Shown: positions 8,301-18,142, counted from the first letter of the stretch. The stretch: DNA of 64,000 nt from Fusobacterium necrogenes (GCF_900450765.1 NZ_UGGU01000003.1:1116001-1180000); one strand, 5' to 3'. A program made the numbers and translations. The notes: a model not told the origin generated them from the sequence alone.

Positions 8301-8718
8301 CTATATCAGGTCATATGGGTCTATATCTACCTCTCCTCTTTTTAAAGTATACTTGTCCCTATTTTTTCTCTCATTCTTTCTAGTGAAAAACAACACCATT
8401 CACACTTAATTTTACTCCATTATGAAATTTTATTCCTTTTTTACTGTAAATAAAATGGATGCTGATGTTTCAAACCTCCATTTTCCAGCTATCTCTGAAA
8501 TTAAATTTCCATTGTCATTAATGGCTAAAAGAATATTAATATCTACTTTGTCACCTTTATAGAATCTCCTTGATTCACTAATAGTGGATTTAAAATTTTA
8601 GATTTTGTAGCTTGCGCTACTATAACTTTTTTATCTTCTTTTGCAATATCTATACTTTTTTATTTCTACCACAAGGGATAAATAGAAAAGATAGAAAAAA
8701 TAAAACTAATTTTTCCAT
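8301..8718 (-). pseudogene. Decayed gene with several frameshifts, putative secreted protein
   Basis: Read on the minus strand, this stretch begins with AAGGA and an ATG at 8716-8718 coding for MEKLVLFFSIFSIYPLW, which looks like a signal peptide, and then hits stops. Protein-like sequence continues in other frames: SIDIAKEDKKVIVAQATKSK and ILNPLLVNQGDSI; then YKGDKVDINILLAINDNGN and LISEIAGKWRFET; then IKFHNGVKLSVNGVVF; and finally KYTLKRGEVDIDPYDLI before a stop at 8301-8303. At least three or four frameshifts separate these blocks. I do not recognise the family. The gene lies 19 nt beyond corA on the same strand, so it was probably once the last gene of that operon. Apart from this remnant the 615-bp gap 8123-8737 holds no gene. 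Confidence 0.6.
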
Positions 8719-8737
8719 ATATTTCCTTCATACTCAT

Positions 8738-9805
8738 TTATATCCATTTTTTCTTTTTAAAATATCCAAGCATCCCTAAAACTAGAATAAACATGATTGC
8801 CAAGATTATAAAATAGCCATACTTACTTTGAAGTTCTGGCATATATTCAAAATTCATACCATATAAGCTCGCTAAAAAACTAAGTGGCATAAATATTGTA
8901 GAAATTATAGCTAATATTTGCATAATCTCATTCATTCCATTACTGATAGTTGAATGATATAACTGTATTAACTCTGTCACTCTACCATTTAAAATATCTA
9001 GCGTATCATGTACTATTATACCATGATCAGATAAATCAGTTAAATATATCTTTATATCATCATTTAAATATTCTGCTACACTATTAGTTTGAAGCCTACT
9101 AATCAATTCTCTAATTGGTCCTATTGTTCTTTTTAATGTAGTTACCTTTTGCTTCAAATTAATTATAGCCTGCAAATCCTCTCTTTCAGAATTATTTATT
9201 ACTTTTGATTCAAGTCTATCTATTTCCATTTCAACTTCATCTAATATCATAAAATAATTATCAACTATATTATCTAATATTGCATATGTAAGATACCCTA
9301 CGCTTTTCTTTCTCATTCTTGAATTTGGTGCTTCTATTCTAGCTTTAATAGAATCAAAAATATCCCCAGGTGTTTCATGAAATGTAAGCAAATAATCCTC
9401 TCCTACTATAAATGAAACTTGCTCATAACTAATATCTTTAGAGATTAAATTGAGTTTTAACATCTTCATCACTATAAAAAGATATTCTCCTCTTTCCTCT
9501 ACCTTAGCACGTTGTGTACTATTTACTAAATCTTCCATAAGTAAACTATCTAGATTAAAAATTTTTCCTATCCTTTTCACTAATGATATATTATGTATTC
9601 CATCTACATTTATCCACGTTATTCCTTTAAACTCTTTTTTTATCTCTTCTAAATCACTATTTTCATCAAAAAGCTCTCTTTTTATAGTACTATCATTATA
9701 GGCAAGGATATCTATATGTATCTTGTGCTCTGGATTTTCTCCTGTGTATATTATACTCCCAGGTGGCAGTCCAATTTTTTTTATTCTATTTGATGAATCA
9801 TTCAT
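8738..9805 (-). CDS. corA: CorA-type magnesium/cobalt transporter
   Basis: A 355-residue CorA-family divalent cation channel. It has a cytoplasmic N-terminal domain (about 1-290), a long stalk helix, and two C-terminal membrane helices (about 296-314 and 331-348). The family signature YGMN is at 315-318, followed by the periplasmic loop MPEL. The C-terminus is the usual basic tail (KKKKW). The MPEL loop lets it transport Mg2+, Co2+ or Ni2+. It is the last intact gene of the polA-to-corA operon, 10 nt after the methyltransferase gene. Confidence 0.93.
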   Translation of the reverse strand: MNDSSNRIKKIGLPPGSIIYTGENPEHKIHIDILAYNDSTIKRELFDENSDLEEIKKEFKGITWINVDGIHNISLVKRIGKIFNLDSLLMEDLVNSTQRAKVEERGEYLFIVMKMLKLNLISKDISYEQVSFIVGEDYLLTFHETPGDIFDSIKARIEAPNSRMRKKSVGYLTYAILDNIVDNYFMILDEVEMEIDRLESKVINNSEREDLQAIINLKQKVTTLKRTIGPIRELISRLQTNSVAEYLNDDIKIYLTDLSDHGIIVHDTLDILNGRVTELIQLYHSTISNGMNEIMQILAIISTIFMPLSFLASLYGMNFEYMPELQSKYGYFIILAIMFILVLGMLGYFKKKKWI

Positions 9806-9815
9806 CTAATTCACC

Positions 9816-11339
9816 TCACTTATTAAAAATTTTTTCAAAATATCTATCTATCTCTTCCTGTACCTTTTTATCATAACTTTTTATTTGTTTTTTTACAAGA
9901 TTACCTATACATCGAATTTCATTTTTATCATCTGGATAATATATCGGTGTATCTTTAAGCGGTGTAGAATAAAATTCATAATTTTTCCCCTTTATCTTTC
10001 CATTATACTTAAACCATTGTAAAAAAGAAGTAGAGTTCATATAACCTAAAATATAAAAAATATCTACATCATTATTTTTAACAGTTATAAAATAAATATC
10101 AGCACTTCCATAAAACTCTCCTTCATCATATGAAAACTGGTTAGTTTTACATCTTTGACGAACTAATATCTTAGGTTTAGAAAATATTTCCTTATCTCTT
10201 GACCATTGAAGTTGCCACCATTTTATTCTTCCTGTTCCTACTTCTCTTCTATTATTTAATTTTTCATAATACTCCACCAGATGTTCTTTTAGATCCTCAT
10301 TAAGTTCGCTTTCTCTATCAAGATATAAAATCCAAAAGTTATTTTTTTTGTTAGTATATTTTCCTATATCTTTATTTTTATAAAAAGGTTTTAAATAATC
10401 TTTAAATTTTTCTTGATACTCGTTAAATATAAAAGCTTTATCATATCCCGAAACTATCCCTTGATTTATATTTACTAAGTCTCCCAATGTATAATTAGAA
10501 ATCATTTTTACTTTTCTATTATACTCTCTACTTTCTCTATCTGCCAAGACTATTTTTAAATTCTCATCATAGAGCTCACTATTTTTTAAATTAAAAATTT
10601 TCTCAGGTAACTCTATTTTTAAATTCTTATCTAATTTCTTTGTTTTTTCCCAACTAAAAATTATATTATGCTGTCCCTTAGCCTTACTAAAAAGAGAACT
10701 ATTATAAAAAACTATCTCGAGAAACTCTCCATTTTCTTTTAAAGCTTTTCGTAATTTTTTAGCACTATCAGCTTTAAGCCAATAGTTAGTTGTCAAATAT
10801 ACAAGAATTCCTCTATCTTCTAATAATTCTATAGCCTTCTCAACAAAAAAATATAAATAATCCATCTTTGCTTCATAATATTTCATACCAAAATCTGTAT
10901 TTTTTATTTTCTGAAATAACTCTTTATTATTTTTTTCTCCGAGATACGGTGGATTTCCTAAAATTATATTATATTTTCTCCCCTCTAACATCAGTCCATC
11001 TATTTTCTCTATAGCAATTTTTCCCTGTAAAGAGTATTTTTTTAGTAATTCTTCTCCCTTTCTTTTTATAATTTTTATAGCTCCCTCATCTATATCACAA
11101 CCTTTTATCCATTCTGGGTTATAATAATATCTACCCATAATATCTTTTGTAAGTAATATCAAATATTCTAAAAAGGGAAGTAAAAGATTTCCACTCCCAC
11201 ATGACAGATCACAGACTCTTACATCTAAAAGTTTCTTTTCTGTTATATCTCCTCTAAAATAATTAGTTAATGCTTTAATAGTGATCATCTCAGCTATCTT
11301 ATTTGGAGTATATACCTTATAATTATACCTTTTCTCCAT
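9816..11339 (-). CDS. Orphan adenine-N6 DNA methyltransferase with TaqI-like specificity domain
   Basis: A 507-residue gamma-type N6-adenine methyltransferase. The SAM-binding motif I DLSCGSG is at 44-50 and the catalytic motif IV NPPY at 129-132. A C-terminal TaqI/Eco57I-type target-recognition region follows from about residue 290, ending with the GYMNSTSFLQWF stretch and a short charged tail. No restriction endonuclease is encoded nearby and there is no nuclease domain in the chain, so it looks like an orphan or regulatory methylase, not a complete type IIG enzyme. Its ATG overlaps the murJ stop by one base and corA follows after 10 nt, so it is transcribed with core genes. Target sequence unknown. 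Confidence 0.85.
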   Translation of the reverse strand: MEKRYNYKVYTPNKIAEMITIKALTNYFRGDITEKKLLDVRVCDLSCGSGNLLLPFLEYLILLTKDIMGRYYYNPEWIKGCDIDEGAIKIIKRKGEELLKKYSLQGKIAIEKIDGLMLEGRKYNIILGNPPYLGEKNNKELFQKIKNTDFGMKYYEAKMDYLYFFVEKAIELLEDRGILVYLTTNYWLKADSAKKLRKALKENGEFLEIVFYNSSLFSKAKGQHNIIFSWEKTKKLDKNLKIELPEKIFNLKNSELYDENLKIVLADRESREYNRKVKMISNYTLGDLVNINQGIVSGYDKAFIFNEYQEKFKDYLKPFYKNKDIGKYTNKKNNFWILYLDRESELNEDLKEHLVEYYEKLNNRREVGTGRIKWWQLQWSRDKEIFSKPKILVRQRCKTNQFSYDEGEFYGSADIYFITVKNNDVDIFYILGYMNSTSFLQWFKYNGKIKGKNYEFYSTPLKDTPIYYPDDKNEIRCIGNLVKKQIKSYDKKVQEEIDRYFEKIFNK

Positions 11340-12799
11340 TAAAACACTTCCATTTTATTCTTTAATAAACTTCTAGTCCAAAATAGTATATATACAATAG
11401 AAAAAATTAAGAGTTTTAAAATTGTATCATCAATCTTATAACTTGCTAATAGAGCAAAAATAGTAGCTATAACTGTCTTTCCAAAAAATATATAACTTTT
11501 CTTTAAGCTAAAATTTATATATTTTTTTCTAAATACTACCAATAAAAGTAAAAAATTAACACCAGAGGCTATTGAAGTAGATAGAGCTAAACCTTTATAC
11601 TCCATGCTATCTATTAATAAAAAATTTAAAATTATATTTAATATAATTGAAACTATTGAAAATTTTACTGGATATTTACTATCTTTAACACTATAAAAGG
11701 CCCTAGTCATAAGATATATAGCAGTATAAAAATAAAGCCCTATTGAGTAATATAAAAGTGCCTGTGAAGTAACTCTTACAGCTTCTTCATCAAATTTTCC
11801 ATAAGAAAGTGTAAGCTTTATAACCTCTGGAGCATAAAAAGTAAGAACTGCCATTGATGGAAGTATTAAAAATAATAAAATATTCAATCCTTTTACAATA
11901 TTATCACTAGCTGCTCTAAAATTATTTTTTGACATAGCTTTTGAAAGTCCTGGAAATATAACTGTTGATATAGATACTCCAAAAACTCCTACCGGTAATA
12001 GATAAAGCCTTGTAGCATTTTCTAAAGCAGATACTCCACCTTCCACTAAATATGAGGCAAACATCTGGTCTACAATAGTATTTACCTGTCTTGCTACTAT
12101 TCCTATCAACATTGGACATATCATTATAAATATTTTTTTTAGATATGGATCCTTCCAATCTATTCTAAAAGAATATGATCTTACTATCTTGAAAAAAGCT
12201 GGCAATACTACTAAAAATTGAAATAAACCTCCAACTACAACTCCATAAGCTAATGCTTCTATCCCATAACTTTTACCAAAATATATAGAAGCTAATATTA
12301 TAGCTAAATTAAAAAAGATTGAAGTAGATGCTGGTACAACAAATTGTTTAAAATTATTCAAAATAGCGCATATCATTCCAGAGAGACTTATAAAAATAAA
12401 GTAAATAGACATTATACTTAAAAGCTTTGAAGCTATTAATTTAGTTTCATTTGGAAATCCACTCACTATTAAAGATATTATTCCATGTGAAAAAATTATC
12501 ATTAAGATAGTTATTATAGTACTAAATATAAAAAGTAAGTTCAAAATAGAATACATAAATTGCTTACTATTTTCCTCTCCTTCTAATTCAACTCTTTCAT
12601 TATATAGTGGAATAAAGGAACTCCCTAAAGCTCCTTCCCCTAATAATTGTCGAAAAAAATTACTTATTTTAAAAGCACTGAAAAAAGCATCTGTCATAGC
12701 AGATGCTCCAAAATAGTAAGCTATTATCCCCGCTCTAACAAGCCCTAATACTCTACTTATCATTGTAATTATCATAACTAGAAGTCCATTTTTTAGCAT
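11339..12799 (-). CDS. murJ: Lipid II flippase MurJ (MviN)
   Basis: A 486-residue membrane protein of the MOP superfamily with 12 to 14 hydrophobic helices. It opens with the MurJ hallmark SRVLGLVRAGIIAYYFGASA and carries the conserved FFRQLLGEGALGSSFIPLY near residues 49-67. It flips lipid-linked peptidoglycan precursor across the inner membrane. It lies 15 nt after scpA and is coupled to the methyltransferase gene by a one-base overlap. Confidence 0.95.
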   Translation of the reverse strand: MLKNGLLVMIITMISRVLGLVRAGIIAYYFGASAMTDAFFSAFKISNFFRQLLGEGALGSSFIPLYNERVELEGEENSKQFMYSILNLLFIFSTIITILMIIFSHGIISLIVSGFPNETKLIASKLLSIMSIYFIFISLSGMICAILNNFKQFVVPASTSIFFNLAIILASIYFGKSYGIEALAYGVVVGGLFQFLVVLPAFFKIVRSYSFRIDWKDPYLKKIFIMICPMLIGIVARQVNTIVDQMFASYLVEGGVSALENATRLYLLPVGVFGVSISTVIFPGLSKAMSKNNFRAASDNIVKGLNILLFLILPSMAVLTFYAPEVIKLTLSYGKFDEEAVRVTSQALLYYSIGLYFYTAIYLMTRAFYSVKDSKYPVKFSIVSIILNIILNFLLIDSMEYKGLALSTSIASGVNFLLLLVVFRKKYINFSLKKSYIFFGKTVIATIFALLASYKIDDTILKLLIFSIVYILFWTRSLLKNKMEVF

Positions 12800-12814
12800 A
12801 TTAACTCCTTATTT

Positions 12815-13486
12815 TTATTTTCTTTTTACCATTTCCCCATCAATTAAAATAACTCCTTCCTTATACAATTCAAGTATAGCTAAAAAAATATAAATTAAAT
12901 GCATTCTACTTTCAGCCTCTCCAAATATAGAATCAAAAGTTCTATTATGAGAGTAGAGCTTTAGATATAATCTATCCATTTCATCCTTTAGAGTATATTT
13001 TTTTTCTAACTCTAGCTCTAAATATTCATTTTCGTTTTTATCTAAATACCTCTTATAAACTGAGTATAAATCACTAGCTTGCAATTTTGAAATATCGTAC
13101 TCTTTAGGTGTCTTCTTAATAATTTTTCTACTCTCACCTCTAGTGTAAGAGATATTATATTCATTTTCCATTTCACTTATTTTTAAAGCTATCTCTTTGA
13201 ATATCTTGTAATCCTCTAATCTCCTTTTTAACTCTTTTTCTTTATTTTCTTCATCATTTATAGATAGGAGGGTCGAAGCTTTTATCTCTAAAAGTTCTGA
13301 AGCTATGAGTAAAAACTCTACTTTTATATATAAATTTTCCTCTTGAGCTTCTTTTAATATCCCTAAATATTCATCTATTATCTGTGAAATCTTTATCTCT
13401 GAAATCTTCAATTTTTTTTTATCTATGAGATGTAAAAGTAAATCAAGAGGTCCTTCAAAGTTATCTATCTTTAATACTATATCCAT
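12815..13486 (-). CDS. scpA: Segregation and condensation protein A
   Basis: A 223-residue kleisin with the typical ScpA start (IDNFEGPLDLLLHLIDKKKL), a charged middle, and a C-terminal winged-helix-like region ending in GVILIDGEM. With SMC and ScpB it forms the chromosome-condensing complex. The start lies 26 nt inside the end of ribF, an unusually long overlap. It fits the conserved N-terminus, so the start is not in doubt. scpB is not in this window. Confidence 0.93.
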   Translation of the reverse strand: MDIVLKIDNFEGPLDLLLHLIDKKKLKISEIKISQIIDEYLGILKEAQEENLYIKVEFLLIASELLEIKASTLLSINDEENKEKELKRRLEDYKIFKEIALKISEMENEYNISYTRGESRKIIKKTPKEYDISKLQASDLYSVYKRYLDKNENEYLELELEKKYTLKDEMDRLYLKLYSHNRTFDSIFGEAESRMHLIYIFLAILELYKEGVILIDGEMVKRK

Positions 13487-14417
13487 ATTTTCTCTCTTTT
13501 ACAACTTTAGTCCAAACTTTTACATCATTACCTATTACTTTTTTTAATTCCTCAATTGATGAGAATTTTTTTTCCTCCCTTAAATACTGTTCCAGTTCCA
13601 CAGAAATGACCTTTCCATAAATAAATTCATCAAAGTTTAAAATATTTACCTCTACACTTTTTTCTCCAGGCTTTAATGTTGGATTAACACCAATATTAAC
13701 CACACCATCACGATAAAAATCTTCTCCTTCTATCCTCACTCTAGCACCATAAATTCCATTTTTGGGATATAATCTTGTTGCTATTTTTATATTAGCAGTT
13801 GGAAATCCTAATTCCCTTGCTATCTTTCTTCCATGTACTACCTCTCCCATTATTAAAAATCTATGGCCTAAATATCTATTTATCTCCAAAATATCTGTAT
13901 GCAAAATTCTCTTTCTTAAAAAAGTTGAGCTTATTAAATTTCCATTCATATGTACAGCTGGCATCTCGTGAACAATCACTCCTCTTTTCTCTCCTAATTT
14001 TACCAAATCCTTTGCCTTAGCTTTTCCTCCTTCACCAAATGAAAAATTAAAGCCAATAAAAATTTCTTTGCTTCCAACTTTTTCTTTTAAAATATCAGTA
14101 AACTCATCTGCTGTTAAATTAGCAAACTCTGTAGTAAAAGACTGTAAAATTACGCAGTCTACTCCCATTTGTTCTAAAAGATATATTTTTTCCTCTATAG
14201 TATTTATGAGTTTGGGTGCTCTTAAGGCATCTATAAGTTCCATAGGATGACTCGAAAAAGTAAACACTACAGATTTTCCATTATTTAATTTTGCTTTTTC
14301 TATAGCTTCTTTTATTAATTTTTGATGCCCATAGTGTACCCCATCAAATGTCCCTATAGCTACATAACTATTTTTTAAACTTTCTTCTAACTTAAGTACA
14401 TTTTCAATTATTTTCAT
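13461..14417 (-). CDS. ribF: Bifunctional riboflavin kinase / FAD synthetase
   Basis: A 318-residue RibF. The N-terminal nucleotidyltransferase domain has AIGTFDGVHYGHQKLI near residues 21-36 and an SSTFLR motif near 166-171. The C-terminal flavokinase domain has HGRKIARELGFPTANI near 197-212 and GVNPT near 245-249. It converts riboflavin to FMN and FAD. It lies between whiA (2 nt gap) and scpA (overlap). No FMN riboswitch is present, as expected within an operon not dedicated to riboflavin. Confidence 0.95.
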   Translation of the reverse strand: MKIIENVLKLEESLKNSYVAIGTFDGVHYGHQKLIKEAIEKAKLNNGKSVVFTFSSHPMELIDALRAPKLINTIEEKIYLLEQMGVDCVILQSFTTEFANLTADEFTDILKEKVGSKEIFIGFNFSFGEGGKAKAKDLVKLGEKRGVIVHEMPAVHMNGNLISSTFLRKRILHTDILEINRYLGHRFLIMGEVVHGRKIARELGFPTANIKIATRLYPKNGIYGARVRIEGEDFYRDGVVNIGVNPTLKPGEKSVEVNILNFDEFIYGKVISVELEQYLREEKKFSSIEELKKVIGNDVKVWTKVVKERKYGYSIKDR

Positions 14418-14419
14418 AC

Positions 14420-15322
14420 CTATTCCTCAGTCTCTTTTTTTCTTAGATTATTATAAATCTCCTCTATTCTTCTAAATCTATTTCTTACACCAGATTTTGA
14501 TATTCCTACCATCTCTGCTATCTCTTGAAGGGTACTCTCAGGATTATTTAATCTCACATGAGCTATCTCTTCTAAAACAGGACTTAGAGAATTTAATCCC
14601 ATCTCTTTTTCTATATGTTTTATCATTTTAATCTGATTATTTCCCGTATTTAAGGTCTTAGTTTCATTAGCTACTTCCCAGTTCATCTCTCTGATAGTTT
14701 TATTCTTCAACTCTTTTATCATAATCGTTTCTTCATACTTAAAAAAAGATTGAATAGAACCTATCATAACCATTATATCCATAATATTTTCAGAATTTCT
14801 AAGGTAAACTAATGGCTTATTTCTTTTCATTGTCTTAAAAACCTTTTTATCTTTAGATAATAGCAAACTATATAACTTATCTGCTGCTTCTTCATTATCC
14901 ATAAAAAAGTCTAAGGCATACTCTTTTTTAGGATCCTTTATATACCCACAAGATAAAAAAATTCCACGTACAAATCCCTTTAATATATCTTCACTAGACA
15001 AAATCAGATTGACATCAAGCTTTCTAGTGCCTTGCAAAAACTCTATGTATCCTTTTTGTTTTGGGATAAGTATTATATATACATTATGTTCTCCTAATCT
15101 TTTTGAAATAGAATATTTTATTTCTATTTTTAGGTCTGTTATATCTTTCATAAATTTATATACCCTTTTTGCTAGAGTTAGATTCTCTAATCTTAACTCT
15201 ATCTTATTTTCAGAAAAAGCATTCTTACTGAGAAGAATAGCTGAAATTTCAGCTTTTTTCTCTATACTAGTTACCATCTCATTATTGAATATTTCTTCTT
15301 TTACATTATAGGTATAAGACAT
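14420..15322 (-). CDS. whiA: WhiA-family DNA-binding regulator
   Basis: A 300-residue WhiA homologue: an N-terminal degenerate LAGLIDADG-like domain (starting MSYTYNVKEEIFNNEM) and a C-terminal helix-turn-helix with the family signature STLQEIAEMVGISKSGVRNR near residues 258-277. In Gram-positives WhiA affects sporulation or chromosome segregation and division; its role in a non-sporulating fusobacterium is unknown. It sits between polA (8 nt) and ribF (2 nt). Confidence 0.92.
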   Translation of the reverse strand: MSYTYNVKEEIFNNEMVTSIEKKAEISAILLSKNAFSENKIELRLENLTLAKRVYKFMKDITDLKIEIKYSISKRLGEHNVYIILIPKQKGYIEFLQGTRKLDVNLILSSEDILKGFVRGIFLSCGYIKDPKKEYALDFFMDNEEAADKLYSLLLSKDKKVFKTMKRNKPLVYLRNSENIMDIMVMIGSIQSFFKYEETIMIKELKNKTIREMNWEVANETKTLNTGNNQIKMIKHIEKEMGLNSLSPVLEEIAHVRLNNPESTLQEIAEMVGISKSGVRNRFRRIEEIYNNLRKKETEE

Positions 15323-15330
15323 TTCTCCTC

Positions 15331-18048
15331 CTATTTTGTTTCAGCCCAATTCACTCCTATATTAGTATTTATCTCCAAAGGCACACTATCAAACTTTACG
15401 CTTTCTCTCATTATTTTTTCAATATCTTCTCTATATATCTCTAATTTTTCTTTTTCTATTTCAAAAATAAGCTCATCATGTACCTGCAATAGTAAAGATA
15501 TTCCATCTCTATCTTTTATATATCTATAAATCTCTATCATAACTTTTTTTATAATTTCAGCAGCTGTTCCTTGAATTACACTATTTACTGCCATTCTCTC
15601 AGCTTGACTTTTTATATTTTTATTCCTAGAGTTGATTCCCTCTATAAGTCTTCTTCTTCCAAAAAAAGTTTCTGTATAACCATATTTTTCTGTAAATTCT
15701 ACTATCTCTTTTTCAAACTCTCTAACTTTAGGATATTGATTAAAATATCTATCTATATATTCACTGGCTTCTTTTTGTGATATTCCAAGTTCTTTCGCTA
15801 GACCAAAAGCTGTTTTCCCATAGATTATACTAAAGTTTATTGTTTTAGCTATAATTCTTTGCTCTCTACTCACCTCTTCTTCATCTGTCAATTCAAATAT
15901 CTTCCTAGCTGTAAGACTGTGTAAGTCCATACTGTTTTGATAGGCCTCTCTTAAATTTTCATCCCCAGAAAGTTGTGCCAATACTCTTAACTCTATTTGA
16001 GAATAATCTATTCCCATAAGTACAAAGTTTTTTTCAGCAATAAAACCTTGTCTTATTTTTATTCCTTCATCAGTTTTTACAGGGATATTCTGTAAGTTAG
16101 GGTCAGATGAAGATAGTCTACCTGTTGTAGTCCCTATTTGATTAAATGTAGTATGAACTCTATCTTTTTCATCTCTCAATTTTGGTATAGCATCTACATA
16201 GGTATTTTTTAGTTTTGCTAATTTTCTATATTCTAATATAGCTTTAGCAATCTTTGCTCCATCAGCTTTTAACTTTTCTAATACCTCTTCATCAGTAGAT
16301 AATCCTGTCTTTGTCTTTTTCACAGGTGGTAAATTCAACTTAAAAAAAAGTATCTCTGCTAATTGCTTAGGAGAGTTTATATTGAACTCCTCTCCAGCCT
16401 CTTCATAAATTTTTTCCTGTAACTTTTCTATTAAATCTCCCAACTCTTTTTCATAGTTAGAAAAATACTCTGGGTCTATTTTTATTCCCTTTATCTCCAT
16501 AGAAGATAGTATCTCTATAAGTGGCATCTCTATCTCATTTAATACCTTAATCAAGTTTCTATCCTTTAGTTCCTCTTTTAAGATATCATAACACTCTAAA
16601 AGTCCCATTGTTCTTTGACATAGATATTTTCCGTACTCTTTGGCAGAAATATTTTCTGGTTTCTCTTTTCCAAATTTATCAGTATAGTTATCTAACTCTA
16701 GCTCAGTCAAATGTTCAATGGGTAATTCTACTTTTTCTTTAGTTTGTGAACTTATAAGATGATAAGCTATCATCATATCTAATTTACAATTTTTTACACT
16801 AATTCCTCTATTTAAAATATTTTTTAAATTATAAGTGATAATCTCCCCATCGCAATTATCAAAAAACTCCTGTATCTCTTTACAATTTAGTTCACAATCT
16901 TCTACTACTGAAATTGGATCAAACAAGGAAATATTAGTTCCTATCTTACTTTCACATTTTTTCTCAAAAGGAAAATAGTAATCCTTATCAAAAGAACTAA
17001 AAGCAATCCCATATTCAGTATAGTAACAACTTACCAAATCAACTTTCTTGAGATTTTTTACCATATCTTTTATATCTGCTTTTCCTTCTATTACTTTAAA
17101 AATTCTCTCTTTGGAAACTCTTTTTGGCTTCTCTATCTTCTGTGTTTTCTCATCTCCATTTTCAAGTCCCATCTTTTTAATTAAAGCTTTAAACTCTAAA
17201 ACTTTAAAAAGTTCTAAAAGTTTTATATTATCAATATTATAATTTAAATTTTCTAAATTAAACTCTAATGGAACATCTTGGCATATAATAGCTAACTTTC
17301 TACTCATAAAAGCGATATCTCTATCCTCTACTAAATTATTTACAAGAGATTTTCCTACTCCAGCAATCTCTGTAAGACTATCTATATTTTCATAAATTCC
17401 CTCTAATGTCTCATATTTTTCTAACATAGGAATAGCTTTTTTAGGTCCTATTTTTCTAACCCCTGGAATCCCATCACTTGAATCTCCAATTAAACCAAAT
17501 AAATCTGGAATTTTTTTAGAAGGAACACCTAGATACTCTACAACATCTTCATCTGTTCTTATTATTTTAAATCTATCTCCACCTTCTCCCTTTCCAAGTA
17601 AAGCTATATTAATATTTTCATCTAATATCTGAGCCAAATCTTTATCTCCAGTAATAACATAAACTTCTACATCTTGAGTTGAAAGCTTTTTAGCAAGTGT
17701 ACCTAAAATATCATCTGCTTCATAACCGTCCATTTTATATCTTTTTATTTGATAACAATCTAGCAACTCTTCTATTCTGGGAATCTGCAATATTAGATCT
17801 TCAGGTGCTGATTCCCTTTGAGCTTTATAGTCCTTATAAATTTCACTTCTTTTTAAAGAAGATCTTCTCACATCAAAAGCTGCTCCGATATAATCTGGAG
17901 AAAACTCTTTTATTATACTCATCAAAGTATTTACAAATCCATATACAGCTCCAGTTGGTTCCGTTTTTGTTCTAAAATTCATATTGGCAAAATATGCTCT
18001 ATACATCATCGCACTTACATCTAAAAGCACAGCTCTTTTTTTTCTCAT
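15331..18048 (-). CDS. polA: DNA polymerase I
   Basis: A 905-residue family A polymerase. The 5'-nuclease domain (about 1-290) has its acidic residues, for example MDGYEADDILG and ITGDKDLAQ. The middle domain (about 310-500) is a proofreading fold in which the DxE, Asp and YxxxD residues are not seen (VSCYYTE, ITYNLKN). The polymerase domain has motif A DYSQIELRVLAQLSGDEN, motif B with R-x3-K-x3-F in QRIIAKTINFSIIYG, and motif C VHDELIFE. The start is the ATG at 18048, 5 nt after GGGAGG; an upstream in-frame ATG at 18066 has no such site. It is the first gene of a seven-gene operon. Confidence 0.95.
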   Translation of the reverse strand: MRKKRAVLLDVSAMMYRAYFANMNFRTKTEPTGAVYGFVNTLMSIIKEFSPDYIGAAFDVRRSSLKRSEIYKDYKAQRESAPEDLILQIPRIEELLDCYQIKRYKMDGYEADDILGTLAKKLSTQDVEVYVITGDKDLAQILDENINIALLGKGEGGDRFKIIRTDEDVVEYLGVPSKKIPDLFGLIGDSSDGIPGVRKIGPKKAIPMLEKYETLEGIYENIDSLTEIAGVGKSLVNNLVEDRDIAFMSRKLAIICQDVPLEFNLENLNYNIDNIKLLELFKVLEFKALIKKMGLENGDEKTQKIEKPKRVSKERIFKVIEGKADIKDMVKNLKKVDLVSCYYTEYGIAFSSFDKDYYFPFEKKCESKIGTNISLFDPISVVEDCELNCKEIQEFFDNCDGEIITYNLKNILNRGISVKNCKLDMMIAYHLISSQTKEKVELPIEHLTELELDNYTDKFGKEKPENISAKEYGKYLCQRTMGLLECYDILKEELKDRNLIKVLNEIEMPLIEILSSMEIKGIKIDPEYFSNYEKELGDLIEKLQEKIYEEAGEEFNINSPKQLAEILFFKLNLPPVKKTKTGLSTDEEVLEKLKADGAKIAKAILEYRKLAKLKNTYVDAIPKLRDEKDRVHTTFNQIGTTTGRLSSSDPNLQNIPVKTDEGIKIRQGFIAEKNFVLMGIDYSQIELRVLAQLSGDENLREAYQNSMDLHSLTARKIFELTDEEEVSREQRIIAKTINFSIIYGKTAFGLAKELGISQKEASEYIDRYFNQYPKVREFEKEIVEFTEKYGYTETFFGRRRLIEGINSRNKNIKSQAERMAVNSVIQGTAAEIIKKVMIEIYRYIKDRDGISLLLQVHDELIFEIEKEKLEIYREDIEKIMRESVKFDSVPLEINTNIGVNWAETK

Positions 18049-18081
18049 TATTGCCTCCCATTTCATACATTTTACTGTATT

Positions 18082-18111
18082 ATTATATCATAAATACTGG
18101 ACTTTTGTTTA
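18082..18111 (-). promoter_or_regulatory. Promoter of the polA operon
   Basis: Minus-strand TATAAT (complement of 18082-18087) preceded by TGA gives an extended -10. TAAACA (complement of 18106-18111) is a weak -35 at 18 bp. It is divergent from the ssb promoter. Confidence 0.5.
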
Positions 18112-18142
18112 TACTTTTTTATTTCCTCTCAAATAAAAAATC

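Noticed and set aside
13461-13486. Frameshift or mis-start between ribF and scpA because of the 26-nt overlap
   Set aside because: Both proteins have complete conserved ends, so the overlap is real.
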